64,000 nucleotides of DNA from Epiperipatus broadwayi (GCA_028023455.1 JAQFVV010006293.1:3953059-4017058), one strand, 5' to 3'. Shown: positions 12,291 to 25,595, counted from the stretch's first letter. A program made the numbers and translations. Notes: generated by a model not told the origin, from the sequence alone.

Positions 12291-14204
12291 ACTTGTATTG
12301 TAATTGTCACTGCATATATTGAGACATTAATATTTTCCGTTATATCTAAATACTGGCAATAAACAATTTTATAAATTATTTATCTGAGTGTAATTTATAT
12401 TGTGGGTAATATTTCCTGTCAGGTTAATGCTTTATATTTAACTAAAGTAATCAGACACAATAAATATTTTTTTATGCTTGAAAAATATTATTAAAAAGGA
12501 CAAGAAATATTTGATAGGGAATCGATGAACATATTATAAGACCATACAAAAAATTGTCATCTTATTCTGTTTAAAATGAATCAAATTATTAATTATCTAT
12601 TAGACAAAGCATCGGTATGTAAAAGTAATAAACTATCTTAATTAAACAGACTCACAGTGATGATTATATTTACTGAAGATTGGAGAATAAAACTTGAAAG
12701 AGCAGTTATGTTTAAAAGCCAATGCTGGCCAGTTAAGAACCAATGGACATGAAAAAGAATATACAGCCAAAGGAAAAACCCCCACATTAAAACAAATAAT
12801 AGTGATTAACTGTGATCCAAATAACTACCAAAATAATTTATAAATCAAAATAATTTTAAATTCATAATCAGAATACTTAACAGCTGAGCTACCATTTAGT
12901 TAATAATATCTAAAGTTTCAGCTTCAAAGAAAAATATGATAAGAATTATGCATTGGTTGACTGGAATCATGCCATATAGTTGAAAAAAACTTTATTTATA
13001 TTTTTTCTGACAACTATAAAGATTTAGTTTTTATAATAACAGAAAAGTAGCATATCAATCAGTCTTCTTTCTTCAAACTGTAAAATATGCCTTTGTTTTT
13101 GGGTAACTGCAACATGCTATTGTTTTGGACTAAGAATTAAATGAATGCATTATAATTGTATGCTAGTTGAAAGTTTTAGAAAAATTAGTTTATCCCTCAT
13201 TAGAAATATTGGTACCTGAAAAAATTTAATATTATTTAAAAAGATTAATACTACTCTTCTTATTCAAGCAATTCATTTAATTAAATATTGGTTTGAAGAA
13301 TGTGGGTTGATGTTTCTCATATTGTTTAATTTTCTCATTTATTTAATAAAATATTATTGAACAATGGATAATATACTAAATTCTGTCACTGAGCTCTAGT
13401 AGGAAATTGGACGATTTTTTTTTTTTTTTTTAGGAATAATTTAATTTTTCACTAAATTCTGTTTAACTGTTTTAAAATTTCATTGTATATAAAGTACAGA
13501 TAGTTTGTATCGCATGTGGATTATTTATTTATTGAGCAAACACATTTTTTGGGGACTGTTAACTGTTAACAAATATTATAAAGAAATTTTAGAGATTTCA
13601 ATCAAGAGATCTTACCACTCTATCTTATACTTAACACTCATTAACAATACTGTTCATGGTTTATATATAGATACAACTACATAAGCATAAAATTACTGCA
13701 TTTTACTATGAAGCAGATAAAGTAAATTCAATGATTATGATTGTTTCTGAACTACTTAATGAAACTTGTAATCTCTAGAAAAATCAGCTTATTTTATTGT
13801 TGAATAAACAAACAAATAATTGAGACCTCACAAGTAGTTTGTTCTTAAGTTATAATTATTTGATTTCTGAAAGAATTTCTAGATTGAATATCTAGAAAAA
13901 GATTTTTATTTGAATCTTGCTTTAAATGATGAAAACATATCTTACGTTACTGATAAATCTAATCTATCTAATAGCTTTTCATATAATTATAATGAACAGA
14001 CCTTCTAATATTATGAAGAAATGGGAAAGCACTGCAAAAGAGTGGATTTGAGTATACTAATAGTATTTTTTGTGATAATATTTGTTTATATAGAAGATTA
14101 AGATGAGTACTTTTTTGCTCAAATAGAGTCACAGTATTTATCTCTAAATATGATAATGGTTGATGATGATAGTGTTAAAGAAGCTATCTTTAGTATATAT
14201 GCAA
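12291..14204. other. AT-rich intergenic DNA, no gene seen
   Basis: No reading frame or repeat recognised apart from a poly-T run near 13417-13432. Confidence 0.5.
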
Positions 14205-14940
14205 AACCAGCCAGTTTTCTGAGAAAATTATTCCTAAAAACTATTTTAGATCTAATCTTAGTCTGAAGTAAAAAATAAATTAGAATATATTCTAAGATCA
14301 TTTCTAAATAATGTGAGATAGGGGTATGTTGAGTATGTTGTTGCAAAAAGGTTATAATCAATTCATAGTCATTTCCGACTGCCTAGATTATCATAAGAAT
14401 AATAATCTTTGAAGATATTTTTAAACTTTTCATATTTTTATTAAGATAATTTTTATTTCTAAAAAAGCTTTGAATTGTTAAGTCAAACAATACCATCAAT
14501 TTGAATGAATTTTTTGCATTTTGATTTTTGAACATCACTGGTGAATAAATTAAATAAAAGAGGTAAGAAAATTAAACTCTGGCCATCCAGTTTCTAAGAA
14601 AATTATTTCTAAATATTATTTTAGATCTAATCTTAAACTGAGAAAAAAATAGTCTAAGATTACTTACTCAATTTATAATCAATCCTGGTCTCAATTCATA
14701 CTCAATACTGATTGCTTAAACTGTCATAAGAGTAATATTTCACTATTTGAAAGAGATTTTTAAACTCTTCATATATTTTTATAAAGATATTTTTTTATTT
14801 CTAAAAAAAAAATCAAACAGTTTTGTTAAGTCAAAATAATATCACCAGCTTGAATGATTTTTTTGCATTCTGATTCTTGAAGATAACTGGTGAGTACATT
14901 TAAATAAATAAGGTGAGAAAACTGAACTCTGAAAAAAACC
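14205..14940 (+). repeat. Tandem duplication, ~370 bp unit, two copies
   Basis: Copy 1 (about 14205-14580) and copy 2 (about 14583-14940) share a series of landmarks: ccagtttctaagaaaatta, attttagatctaatctta, tcataagaataat/tcataagagtaat, tttttaaactcttcatat, a run of A after atttctaa, gttaagtcaaa, gaatgattttttgcatt, and actggtgaataaatt/actggtgagtacatt. A fragment of a third copy may start at about 14930 (aactctgaaaaaaaccagtct). No conserved reading frame. Origin unknown. Confidence 0.7.
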
Positions 14941-15394
14941 AGTCTATAAAATTTTGAATTCCCTATGATTATCTTTTAGAACAATATAATTTTTTTATTA
15001 GACCATTTTTATAAACAGAAATACATACTGAGATTAGTTCAATAAAGAATGTATGTTGGTGCTCTAAATCACATTAAAAATATTATTTTATTCAATCCAT
15101 ATATATATAGTAATGGATTTTAAGATGATGTTAATATAAAAATAATTAGAGATGATTGACAAAATCACATTTATACATTTTATATAATCACTACTCTAAT
15201 GATGATCATCAAATAACCTAGGATTAAAGGTTAAATGTAATTATTCCAAAAATATTTTTAATTTCTTTGTCTAGAGACAATTTAAAATTAAAGTTTAGGT
15301 ACCAGGATTCCTATATTCAAAGTGATTCCTGGTTTAGCATGACATATGTATATTGATGATTATTTATCTTTTCAACATGTGTGTGATTAGGTGG
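14941..15394. other. AT-rich DNA, no feature seen
   Basis: Nothing recognisable in this stretch. Confidence 0.5.
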
Positions 15395-15505
15395 GTCAGC
15401 AATATGAGATGACACTGAGAGTGGTGGGTCGTGTAAAAGTCTGAGTTCGAGCCCTGCATATATTACATATATAAATGCAGGTTTAAGCCTGTACAAGGTA
15501 TTAAA
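15395..15505 (+). mobile_element. tRNA-like SINE fragment
   Basis: The segment contains gagttcgagccctgc, a good match to the pol III B box (GGTTCGANTCC), preceded 50-60 bases earlier by gtgggtcagcaatatgag, a weak A-box-like region. It is GC-richer than its flanks and followed by an imperfect inverted repeat (atgcaggtttaagcctgtac). No complete tRNA cloverleaf can be drawn, so this is a tRNA-derived SINE relic rather than a tRNA gene. Confidence 0.45.
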
Positions 15506-15814
15506 ATTTACTTTTGGAAATTTTAATACTGCTAATTATTATCAATTTGAAATACCATCATTATTCTTGCATGTCCCTCCCCTCCCCCAGTGGATTGCAT
15601 GATTTTTCATGGTTAGTGGATATTAATGACCTATGTTTAAAATGAGTTTGAAAAGTAAAAACAAAATTTAATTATTAATAAAAAAAGTCTAACAATTTAT
15701 TTATAATAAATAAAACATGAAATCCTTGCCTATACTTGTGCATCTGTTACTAGATAAATACAATACAAAATATTGGGAAAAATACTAATTATAAATATTA
15801 AAACTTAAGGTCTT

Positions 15815-16255
15815 TATCATCATCAGCAACCATTATCAATTTTCTACAGGATCTTTCCAAGTTCAATCCATCTTCTCTGATTTCTAGCCTCTCTTCTCCA
15901 TATCACCCCTATGCACTTTCTTATTTCATCCATCCATCTCATATGTGGTCTCTTTCTGGGTCTTTACAATTTATTGGAATCCAGTTTAAGATTTTAATTG
16001 TCTATCTATTATCATCTCTTCTAGAAATATTTCCAGCTCAAATCCACTTGAGTCTTTTAATTCTTTCAACAATGTCAACATCACCTGTTTGTTTTTTTAC
16101 CCATGTATTGTGTTTTTGATCTCTTCTTGTTACTCCTAATATGCATCTATCCATACTTTTTGAGTGGCTGAAGTATCTATATTGCTCTTCTATTAAGTGT
16201 CCAAGTCTCCATAAGTTATAATTGGTAAAACACATTTTTTAAAAACCTTTCTTTT
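15815..16255 (-). pseudogene. LINE 3' end, same family as 6690-9010
   Basis: Reading the minus strand from 16255 downward gives the LINE C-terminal segment: LWRLGHLIEEQYRYFSHSKS, then CILGVTRRDQKHNTWVKKQ, DVDIVERIKRL and further arginine-rich sequence with stops. At nucleotide level it parallels plus-strand 8640-9010 closely (ttaggagtaacaa-agagatcaaaaa, aaatcttaaactggattccaa, gaacttggaaagatc). The 3' end finishes in a short GAT-rich tail (tgatgatgataaag on the minus strand), typical of elements that end in microsatellite-like tails. A 5'-truncated insertion. Confidence 0.7.
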
Positions 16256-18376
16256 CAAACCCAAAACAGTTTTATGATTAACTATAAAAATATAAACTGA
16301 AATTATTTCAATAAAGAATGCATGTTTTATCATGTAATTCTGATTGTGATTATTCTCTTTACATATCAGTGAATGTAGACATTACGGACAAATTCCACTA
16401 GAGAAATATAATAGGTCTTATTGCAGAGTCCACCTTTTTCCTTATAGTATGGTTTTCTTATTTAAAGCAGGAAATGTTGCATTTTGAAAAACTTCAATAT
16501 TCGTCTGGATCCAATTGCATAGTTTAGTTTTCTAGTCATTCATGATAAATATTTCTTTGCTAGCTAGTGACATCATAAGGCATGAAGTATTGAAGAATAT
16601 ATAATCACAAAAAAATATAATTTTTTTATTTATTTTTTGATAAATATCTACAAAGTCTTGTATCTTAATTCATTAACAATTTTTAATTGACTTGTTTTTT
16701 TGAACAACAATAAAATGCCTTTAAATAATTAATACATATAAAGAAGAAAAAAAAAAGATTTAACTCTGAACAAATAAATTACTTTAAAAGGAATGAATAA
16801 ATCAGATTATTTTCAATTTTATTAAACGGTAGCTAAAATGTATTTTGTATTACCAAAGTGAAGCAGTCATTTAAAAACACAAGCATTTAAAAAATATTTA
16901 AATGAAAAGTTTAAAATAATTAATCGTAATTAAGTAATTAAAAACATTTTGTTACTTAGTAATTATTAAATAATTTCTTTTGGTTTAGACATTGAAAAAA
17001 AATATAAAATTATCGTTGTGACTTTTTAGGATTAAAGGATTTTGTATATTGTTTATTTTTCATACAATCACAAAATCGAATTATGTTTAGATCAAATTAG
17101 TAAAACAACAATTCAAGCCTCATTCAATTTGCTATATAGGAATTTATTTCTACTTTTTGAATGTTTTTTCAGTCACTTTTTGACTGCTGTAATATGTGTG
17201 TCACATTGTGATTTAATAAAAAATAAAAAATAAAATCTATTTAAGAATTTTTAAAAACATATTAATTTACTTTATATTCTGAATTTAAAATTGGCTAATT
17301 AAAAATATAAATCATTTATTTATTGTTTACTTAAAATCAGAAAATTGTCCAACAACATATATTTATTTGGCAATCAAATACTGTGGAATAACAATCAGGC
17401 AATAAAATTGAAAACTTTGACATTATTTTTCGACCTTGCTGTGTCTAACTCAGAAATATTAAAGAATTATTTTAAAATCATTATATTGCTATTTTATTTT
17501 TTGTGATCTATGAATACATAGATTTTTAATGATTTATCACAATATTTGAAGATGGTAATAAATAAATATGCCAACCTATAAAAATTTTGCCCCAAAGATT
17601 TCTCTGTGTGTTTGGAATTTATGTATTTTTATTGGAAAATCAAAATATGAAATGGCAAGAAAACTATTTGATAAAAACTCCCACAAGATTACAGATTTAC
17701 AGGAAAACAATTACTAATATTAAATAATATTTTTAATATAATACATTCATTCTTACAGATAAAATGACTGGATAATGCTGTTGGGATAAATTTGGTCATT
17801 GCAGCAGAACTTGGTTGAAACATTTTTAGATCTGTTTAGATGTGAATCTAACTTCTGTGTGTAAAGCAGGCTATATTAATGTAATTGCAGTACTTAGTGT
17901 ATATTGCTTCTAGTTTATAATTTTTTCTGTTAATTGCTTTAACATGTCATTGAACTATCTTAATTCTCACAATTTCCTTGTTCAATAAGTAGGAGCAAAT
18001 CTTCAAATCATACAAATATAATTCTATTATTAGTAGTAAAATATGCAATGAACTTTATTTTAATTGTAAAGTAAATGATAAAGATAAAAAATAGGTTCTC
18101 TATAATTATTGCTGATATATTATAAGATTATTCATAGGATAACTAAATAGTTAATATTACATAGCATTGGCTATTCCAATATTTTACAAAAAGTCCATGA
18201 TCAGACAACACAATAAAACTTTTGCTTACAAGTACAAAAGAATCACTTCAAAACAAAGTGATTAGTGAAATTATATTCTTAATTTTTATTAGCCATTCAT
18301 TAGACTAGAAATTATTCAATAATGAATAATATTTTTGTAGTATAATTTTTAGTATTTCACTCTCATACAAGATAGG
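16256..18376. other. AT-rich intergenic DNA, no gene seen
   Basis: No feature recognised. Confidence 0.5.
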
Positions 18377-18439
18377 GACTGATTTCTATCCACTTTTAAC
18401 ATTAATCCACAACGTGTTAAAAGTGGATAGAAGCCAGTC
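18377..18439. repeat. 24-bp stem hairpin
   Basis: Arms 18377-18400 and 18416-18439 are inverted repeats matching at 22 of 24 positions, separated by a 15-base loop. The stem core is atccacttttaac / gttaaaagtggat. The arms do not obviously extend, and no TA duplication marks it as a transposon. It could be a miniature inverted element remnant or, if transcribed, a small-RNA-type hairpin. Confidence 0.75.
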
Positions 18440-19309
18440 ATTATCCTCCATAAAAGTGGTGTACTGCAAATTATATTATAGAATTATTATTGATTAGTGA
18501 AATATCCTAATATAATATCTTTAATAAAAACAAATCCCTTCAGAGGGCTATCTGATTTTTAGAGTATATAACTTTAAGCATCCAAACAATGCTGGTACAT
18601 ATCACAAAGAAAAACTAAAGAAATTTCTGAACAAACACTTCAGACTATTTACCTTTTAATTAACTAACTTGAATGAGTTTACTCGTAATGATTTACCTAA
18701 AAAAGTGAAATCTTTAAGTTCAAATTTTCATTGCTCATTTATACTATGATTAAAACTGGTATTTATGTCTTTCAAATTAGAAAGTTGTCATATGATGAAA
18801 GACTTGCGTGGAAGTTGAATGAAGTTAATAAAGCTGTGCAAAGAGTTCTAAAAATGTCTGTGCAAATGTATATCATAAGATCATAATTATCATGATATAC
18901 TGGGTAACATATTTTAACTTTTACTAGCAATGAGTTCTATATGCTAATAAAGAAATTTATTTATTGGACTCTTAACACAGATTTCTTTTTATAAAAATCT
19001 AATGTAGTTAGTGTCATGAGCATTTTCACCACAATATTTCTGGTATAAGAAACATTTCCAAGTTCAATGAAATCTTTAGATGCTGGCTAACCACTAGATT
19101 ATTAAGACAGACAGACATTCCTAAACAACACACAATAAAAATCAACAAAACTACTTTTTAAATTACAGGTTTGACTTTCGATTTGGGTTTAAAATGTGAT
19201 TATATATATTTAGATAGTGAACCTGATTTTGCACAAAACTAGATTGTTCATATATGTAAATCATGTGATAACAGCTATCTACATTATACATTTTCAATCT
19301 GTTGTCATG
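18440..19309. other. AT-rich DNA, no feature seen
   Basis: No gene or repeat recognised. Confidence 0.45.
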
Positions 19310-19437
19310 GATTTCTCTATAAGAAAAAGCAAGAATCCATTTTTTGTTTATAAAGATTGCCTTGACAACACATTGAAGATTTGTGGTGTAGATAAGTTTT
19401 TGGGCTACCTATTATCTGATTTATATATTGACTTATA
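19310..19437 (+). pseudogene. Possible LINE C-terminal relic
   Basis: The plus-strand frame ends in FFVYKDCLDNTLKICGVDKF. This resembles the motif near the C-terminus of many LINE polyproteins (family pattern RFKDxLKxxLKxCGID). It lies 3' of no recognisable RT. The match is short but ordered, and the frame ends at a stop at 19436-19438. If correct, it is a 5'-truncated insertion just downstream of the WAP gene on the opposite strand. Confidence 0.3.
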
Positions 19438-19661
19438 AAAATTAAACTGCATATTATTCCAAAACATCATCTTTAGAAATTTTACCAACATATTTGAACT
19501 CAACACAAAGAAAAGTATTACATAAAAATCATTTATAATGCTTTCTTCACTTTTAATTCTGAGATAGGTAAGATATTTAAATTTTGCAATTTTAAACCAG
19601 GTCTGACAAGATTAAAAAAAAGTTGTGAAAGTGTCTTCATGTAAGTGATGCTTATTTTATT

Positions 19662-19667
19662 TTTATT
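19662..19667 (-). terminator. Candidate polyadenylation signal of the WAP gene
   Basis: Minus-strand AATAAA about 190 bases after the WAP stop codon. Additional AATAAA-like hexamers overlap just beyond it. In such AT-rich DNA this is weak evidence on its own. Confidence 0.3.
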
Positions 19668-19853
19668 TCACATTGATTTCATTTCTATCTTTGTATGCAT
19701 TAATATATTGTAAAGTAATGGAAAATTTATAAAAAAAACTGATTATATTCTTTTAATAGTTTAATAACGTTTGACAATTATATTATACATAGCCCACTGG
19801 GAATAGACTGCTTCCATTTTAATTATAAATAATTAGAAGATATAAATGGATTT

Positions 19854-20005
19854 TTATATATTGATGCATTTAAAACCGCATCCTGTATTGCAACATTTTT
19901 CATTTGCTTTGCAATTTTTGTCAGATGTGCATTTTTTTTGGCATAGAATTATTTTTCCTATTGCTGGAAGAGGACAGACACCATTGTGAACATCTCCACT
20001 ACTAT
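19854..20005 (-). CDS. WAP-domain secreted protein, exon 2 (WAP domain and stop)
   Basis: This exon encodes a complete whey-acidic-protein four-disulfide core. The eight cysteines have spacing C-x10-C-x3-C-x5-C-x5-CC-x3-C-x3-C, with anchors GVCPLPAIGK, CTSDKNC and KCCNTGCGFKC, followed almost at once by a stop (19854-19856). The acceptor tttttatttacag directly precedes 20005 on the minus strand. The exon starts in phase 1, matching the donor at 25973. WAP domains act outside cells as protease inhibitors or antibacterial peptides, and relatives occur in venoms; which applies here cannot be told. The joined protein has 71 residues, a usual length for single-WAP secreted peptides. The frame is intact, so the gene may be functional. 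Confidence 0.85.
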
Positions 20006-20289
20006 CTGTAAATAAAAACAAATATATAAATAAAATTATTTATTATTAAAACACATTTATAAAACCATAAAAGTTTAAAAAAAAAACCCTAACAGAATTT
20101 GCCATTCAAGTTTTTAACACAGAATTCCACTAATAGATAAAAATACTTAAAGGCTTGAGAAAATATATCTGAATTTTTTTATTAACTAAAATAATTTCTA
20201 ATATTATATTTCAAAAATAATAATTATTATTTATCGAAAAGAGTTAAAATAGATTTTTTTCTGAAAAAATGTTACATGGGCAGTTTGTG

Positions 20290-22030
20290 GTTGAAAGTCA
20301 ATTAATGTAAGAAATAAAATGTTCAGAGTATTATTGCAGGAGTTCTTGAAAATTTGAGTTGCTATTTCCAGATGTAAAATTCAGGCTCAAATTTTCATAT
20401 ATAGGTTGAGTTTTTAATGTAACATAAATCAATATTGTTCATTACTATCTGAGTTAAGGGCTGAGGTACAATGTCTGGTCACTTCTTTGTTAATCATTGA
20501 AAATTAGTTGAAGGTTGAATGATAATCCAGGGAATCGATGGCAAATAAGGTGAATGGTGTCAGAATGATAAAACTATTTGGTGGAATAGAAAGTGCCATT
20601 TGTGAGGTTTTTTTTTTTTATAAATTAGAAGATTGTTTAATGAGTGACCAGGTGTCTGCAAAAATGTCTGATAGTGCTATGCTTGAGTCTCATGTTTTTA
20701 AAACAGGCAAAACTCACTATACATATTGCCACACACAGCAAGCTAGAGTAATCAATGGATGCCAGAAGGCTTGTGCATAAAATCCCAATCTAGTGCCTAC
20801 TCATCCACTATCCCCAGGATAGTTTCTGGCACGTGGCCTTCATCAGTGAGGAGCCTTGGATCTGAGAAATGGTGATCATGTGATGTTTATTGTCTCATGT
20901 TTTTAACTGGTGAAGTTGTTTAGAAAAGTGGAGGGGTCATCTGTTTTTATTGTTGAAGGTGCACCAAAAGGCAAATAGAAATGAAGGTGATTGCACATGC
21001 TGTGGGTGTGCATGCTTTTAGATATGGTGGATTATTGGTTGAATGGAGCTACTAGGTTGCCAGTATGTGTCTGAGATGATCTGGTGTATGTGATTGAGAG
21101 CTTGATAATCATTAAAAATGTGTTGCTGCATCTTTTCTGCCATTATGACACTGAGAGCAAAGTAGATCAATCCTTTGGTATAGGCAATGATGGCACAGAA
21201 AACAAAATGTAGACAGGAAATGAAAATTTAAATGAAGCAGGAAGTAGCAGGGTTCATTTTTTTGAACTGATGTGGGAGTTGTCAATTATTGATGTTTATT
21301 ATGGGGGCAGATGATCAGTGTTAGCATTTGGATGTAGTATACAGTATGTATTACCAGTATGTGTATTTGGTATTACTAGAGAAGGTCATTTGATGAGGGT
21401 CATTTTAAATGGAGTGGATAAGACTTATAAGATATGAAGTTGATAAGAAAGAGTCTGTCAGAGAGTATTACAGTGAGCATGTGTTGAGTTAAAAGCCCTT
21501 TGAATATAAAATATTTGGATGTTGTAAAGACTGAGGTCATTATGGATGGCTGAAATTGATACAGTTTTCCTTCTTCACAGTTGCTTATTGCAAACAGAGT
21601 TAGTAGTGGTGACCTCCATTTGATAATGGGGAACATATGTAATTTTTAGTAATTACAAACATGCTGAATAGTTAAACCTTGGAACAAAGAGAGAGATTAA
21701 CATTTAGTGGGAGAATTAGTAATGCATTAAGCTTATTTTGTATTGTAAGTCTCATGGCAAGGGCATCAATATAAAAAGGGAAATCTTAAAAGGGGCTAGG
21801 CTTGCCCTGAAATATTTGAGTGCAGTTTTTTTATGTAGATGAACAATGTGGTGGATTTTTTCAAATCGAATTTAAGTTTGTAGACAGGGGTATATTTATT
21901 AAGTATCTTTTGAAGTACTGATGTGTAAAATTTGGATGCCATTGATCTTTTGTTGTAGCTGTGTTAAAAGTGGGATAATGTATAAGATGAAGGACAGCAA
22001 TCCTTGTGAGATGAATTGAGTAGATATGAA
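20290..22030. mobile_element. GC-richer island, probable old transposon, unassigned
   Basis: For about 1.7 kb the base composition rises clearly above the surrounding AT-rich DNA, with few long A/T runs, and falls back abruptly on both sides. The plus-strand block cccaggatagtttctggcac followed by gtggccttcatcagtgagga looks like degraded coding or LTR sequence. Minus-strand frames such as that at 21400-21636 have ordinary amino-acid composition but no recognised motif. I infer an inserted, decayed mobile element inside the WAP intron. I cannot name the class. Confidence 0.4.
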
Positions 22031-25000
22031 GAATGGTGAATTTTTCTATAGAAAGTGATATGTATCTCTCTATTAAGCTGAATATTGGTAATTATATAGA
22101 ACAGAGTAGGGGGGATAGTGAACATATCAATTATAAAGTTAATGGCAATTTGTATTTTTTTGTTAATTACTACATCTTAATAAATCTAAAAAAAAAAGTG
22201 GTTGGTCAACATTTATATTTTAAAATTTTGATTATCTATTTATTTGTATTTGGTATTTAGTTAATAAAAATAGCATAATAATAATTTATTTAAATAAAAT
22301 ATTTTATGTAGTTCTTCCATTATTTAACAATCATTTATAAATTAATATAATCATTCTAATTTCAGAAAAAAAGATTAAAAATAAAAGTACCAAAAAAAAA
22401 AAAAAAAAAAAGAAAAGAAAAAAGATGAAAAATGAGTTTGCATTGATTATACAAATCCATCTGTGGATCCTAAATATAGCATGTTACTTATTCTAGGTAA
22501 GTTTATTTAACGTATCGTTTAATTTCGTCATTAGTAAACTTTTGAAATTTCTATTACACTTTAAACACTTTGCCTAATTGTAGCACTTTCTTGTATTGTT
22601 TTTTCAAGCATATTTCCCCAATGAAAGCATTTACTATCGCAATCTTTTAAAATCACCCACGAAAAAGGTACTTACAATGTAAATGGAATCTAGCTCTCCC
22701 CTAAAAGCAGGGCAACGGTGTTTACGATTTCTCTAACTCCCTTTTTTAGAAAGACAGAACATTTTTGTGCTTTATTATCTAAGATATGATCTTAAATATT
22801 ATCAAATTCAGAAAGATGAAGGATATATTGAATGATTTTTTGGAATTCATAACCCTTAGAATTTCATGGGATATCTACAAATAATTCTCCAATGACTTTG
22901 TATGCTATAATAATATAAAACCATTATTCTATATCTATACTTAAATTTTATAAGATGTATTATATTATTTAGCTGAAGTAGTTTTACCTATATTAGACAC
23001 CATACTGATTAATTTTTAAATGCAGAGCATCAACCTAGAATTTGTACTGTATCTCACCATCCAAATCTGCCTTTCTATCAAAAAAGCTACTGCAATACTT
23101 AAATTGATTATCAGGTTGATAAGTATCTAAGCTAAAAGATGCTGAAGATTTTTTTCTATTGGACATTACATATTGCATTTAGAACATTAAGAACATCCTG
23201 CAATTATCTTTTGAATTAAATAAACTGCACAATCATCATCACATTATAAGTTTGGAAATCAAAAAGGTAAAATTCTTTTGTTTTTCGGTAATTCAAGTTA
23301 AAGTTTTTCTTTAAGCATACTTCATACTTTGATGCTTATTTCATTAAGATGGCCATTTCTAAAAATAAATAACAAATTGGGAAGAAGTACACATCTTTTT
23401 TAATGACAATTTTTATTCAAATACTTCAGATACTTCACCATCAATAATAAGACATTATCTTCTACAATCATGTAGAAATTGTATAATGAAAATCATTTTA
23501 TTTGCTAATTTTCTATAAAAGCAATATTTAAATCGCCTTTGCTTACTACACTTTTTTTTGTTCTTCAACAGACCTGTCTTAGTAATTTTTAGTTCTCTAA
23601 AACTATATTGAGTCAAATATGCATCTAAAACTGAAAACAATATGTTCAATAAAATTTTTCAAATTACTTTTGCTATATTAGTAACAATGATTTTATATCT
23701 AATTAATGTAGTTTTATTTTATACTTTTTATTTTTATATGGTACCGAAAGCATGAATAAAGCCAATTTTTAAAATAACATATCTATCTTTTCTTTATAAA
23801 TATCTAAACATTTATATGTTTAAAATAAAGTAAAATGATACAAATATCATTAAAATAAATAGTATTTCTAAAAACATTCCAAGAATTCATTAAGATAACA
23901 TATCATCACTAATTGGACTGATTGATTTAATACAGGGTAATGTCAGAGTCTGAAATATAAAGTGTTTGATCGATTTCAGTACTGGACTTTCTGTCACTTG
24001 GATTTCTTTTGAGCTCTCAAATAATAAAGTCATTCGATTATTTATTTTATTTACTTTCCATTCTATTTTAAAACTTCTACAGATATCTCGTCAGGACCTA
24101 AATGCCTTTCTACTATAAAATTACAGACAGCTATTTTAAGTCTATTCAATTAAATATCTTTGCCCAAATCTAAATAAATAGATTGGATATATCATTAAAA
24201 AAGACAAATTTCACCCCTTATGCATTTTTCAAAAAATCTTCGAAATACTTCTTCCATTTTTTAAAAAAATACCTTTATTATCATATAATGAAATACTGAT
24301 GCAATAAGATTAAGATATTTTCTAAGTTTAAACCTACTTTCAGTGCAACATTAAAAAATCTAAAATATTCCACTAGCAACAAATGATTGCATTTTCTTTG
24401 TAATTCTAATCTATCAATCATTCTTAAATATTTTAATCAAACTTCGATCTTTTTAAATCTCTATGTTATTATAAAACCTCATCTTCATTTTGTAGTACTT
24501 GCAAGCATATAATGCATCATGCCTACTTTTAATCAAGTCATTAATGATATAGTCAACATTACCTTTCTTTTAATGAATCAAGGACATTTCAAATAATCAC
24601 AGCATAACAAATCCATTTAATGTCAGCAGTAGCACAACAAATTTAAGAATCCAAATAAGAAATTTCAGTGTTTAATATTTATTCAACTTTATCAAAAGTA
24701 GCAATAGCTTTTAAAGAGTTAACAACAAAATTTCTACAAATATTTCTGGATAAAATCTATTTTATTGCAATTAACATTCTAACCTTGAATGTTCTAATCT
24801 ATAATTTTTCCAACAATCTGTGCTTTATGTATTTTAACCTCTTTTACATTCAGACTTATAAATAAAACATTTAATCCATAAAATCACTTTTCTTGGAATA
24901 AACCATCTAACAAAGGATCAGACTTTTTTCTCTGAATTTTTAAATCAAAAATACATTATTGCATTTGGAAATTTTAATATTAAAAGATATAACAAAACAT

Positions 25001-25514
25001 TACATGACCATAGCTTACACAGTTGTTTTAAATAGAAACCTATTTCTCCTAATCCTGTTTTTTCATCTAGTATAAACATGACTAATCAATAGAATAGTAA
25101 ATAGATAATAATTCTTAAAAACACCTTATCCAGTGCATTCTATGTTCCTGCCTAATTAGTTTCCAGCTTATGACTTTTACCAACAAGAAATTTTGGATAT
25201 AAATCAATTTTGTATCAGATTCATATAACTAACAGTTGGATTAAATTCAAAGCAATAATATATTTTTGAATTTCAAGCTGGTAACTTGTTAATAAAAAAA
25301 AGTAGAAGATAGTTTCTAAAAGAAATATGCATCAGTTTTAAAAAATCCAAGTATATTCTATCCAGATACAAAACATTTCAATGATGAAACTCATAAGTCA
25401 GAAATTAGACTGAGATATGTGTAGATCAGCACTAGATAGGAATTTATTGAGCATTTATTATCTGGAATCTATTGATTAGTTAAGATTAAAAGATACATAG
25501 ATGTTAGTATAAAT
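22031..25514. other. AT-rich intronic DNA, no feature seen
   Basis: No gene recognised. One long poly-A/AAAG tract lies near 22392-22440. Confidence 0.5.
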
Positions 25515-25590
25515 ACAGTGGTTCTTGATTTACAAGCGCAGTACTGCAGAACTCCAGAAAAAAATATTAAATTTGTGCTTCTGTTGCTGC
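25515..25590 (+). mobile_element. Tigger/pogo-type terminal repeat fragment
   Basis: The sequence tacagtggttcttgatttac at about 25517 resembles the family pattern TACAGTGGTNCCTCGATTTACGAAC seen at the ends of Tigger/pogo DNA transposons, and it begins with the expected TA. I could not find a matching inverted end nearby, so it would be a fragment or a very decayed miniature element. Confidence 0.35.
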
Positions 25591-25595
25591 TGCTT

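Noticed and set aside
15440-15470. Possible functional tRNA gene around the B box
   Set aside because: No closed acceptor stem, no proper anticodon arm and a poor A box, so it was called a SINE fragment.
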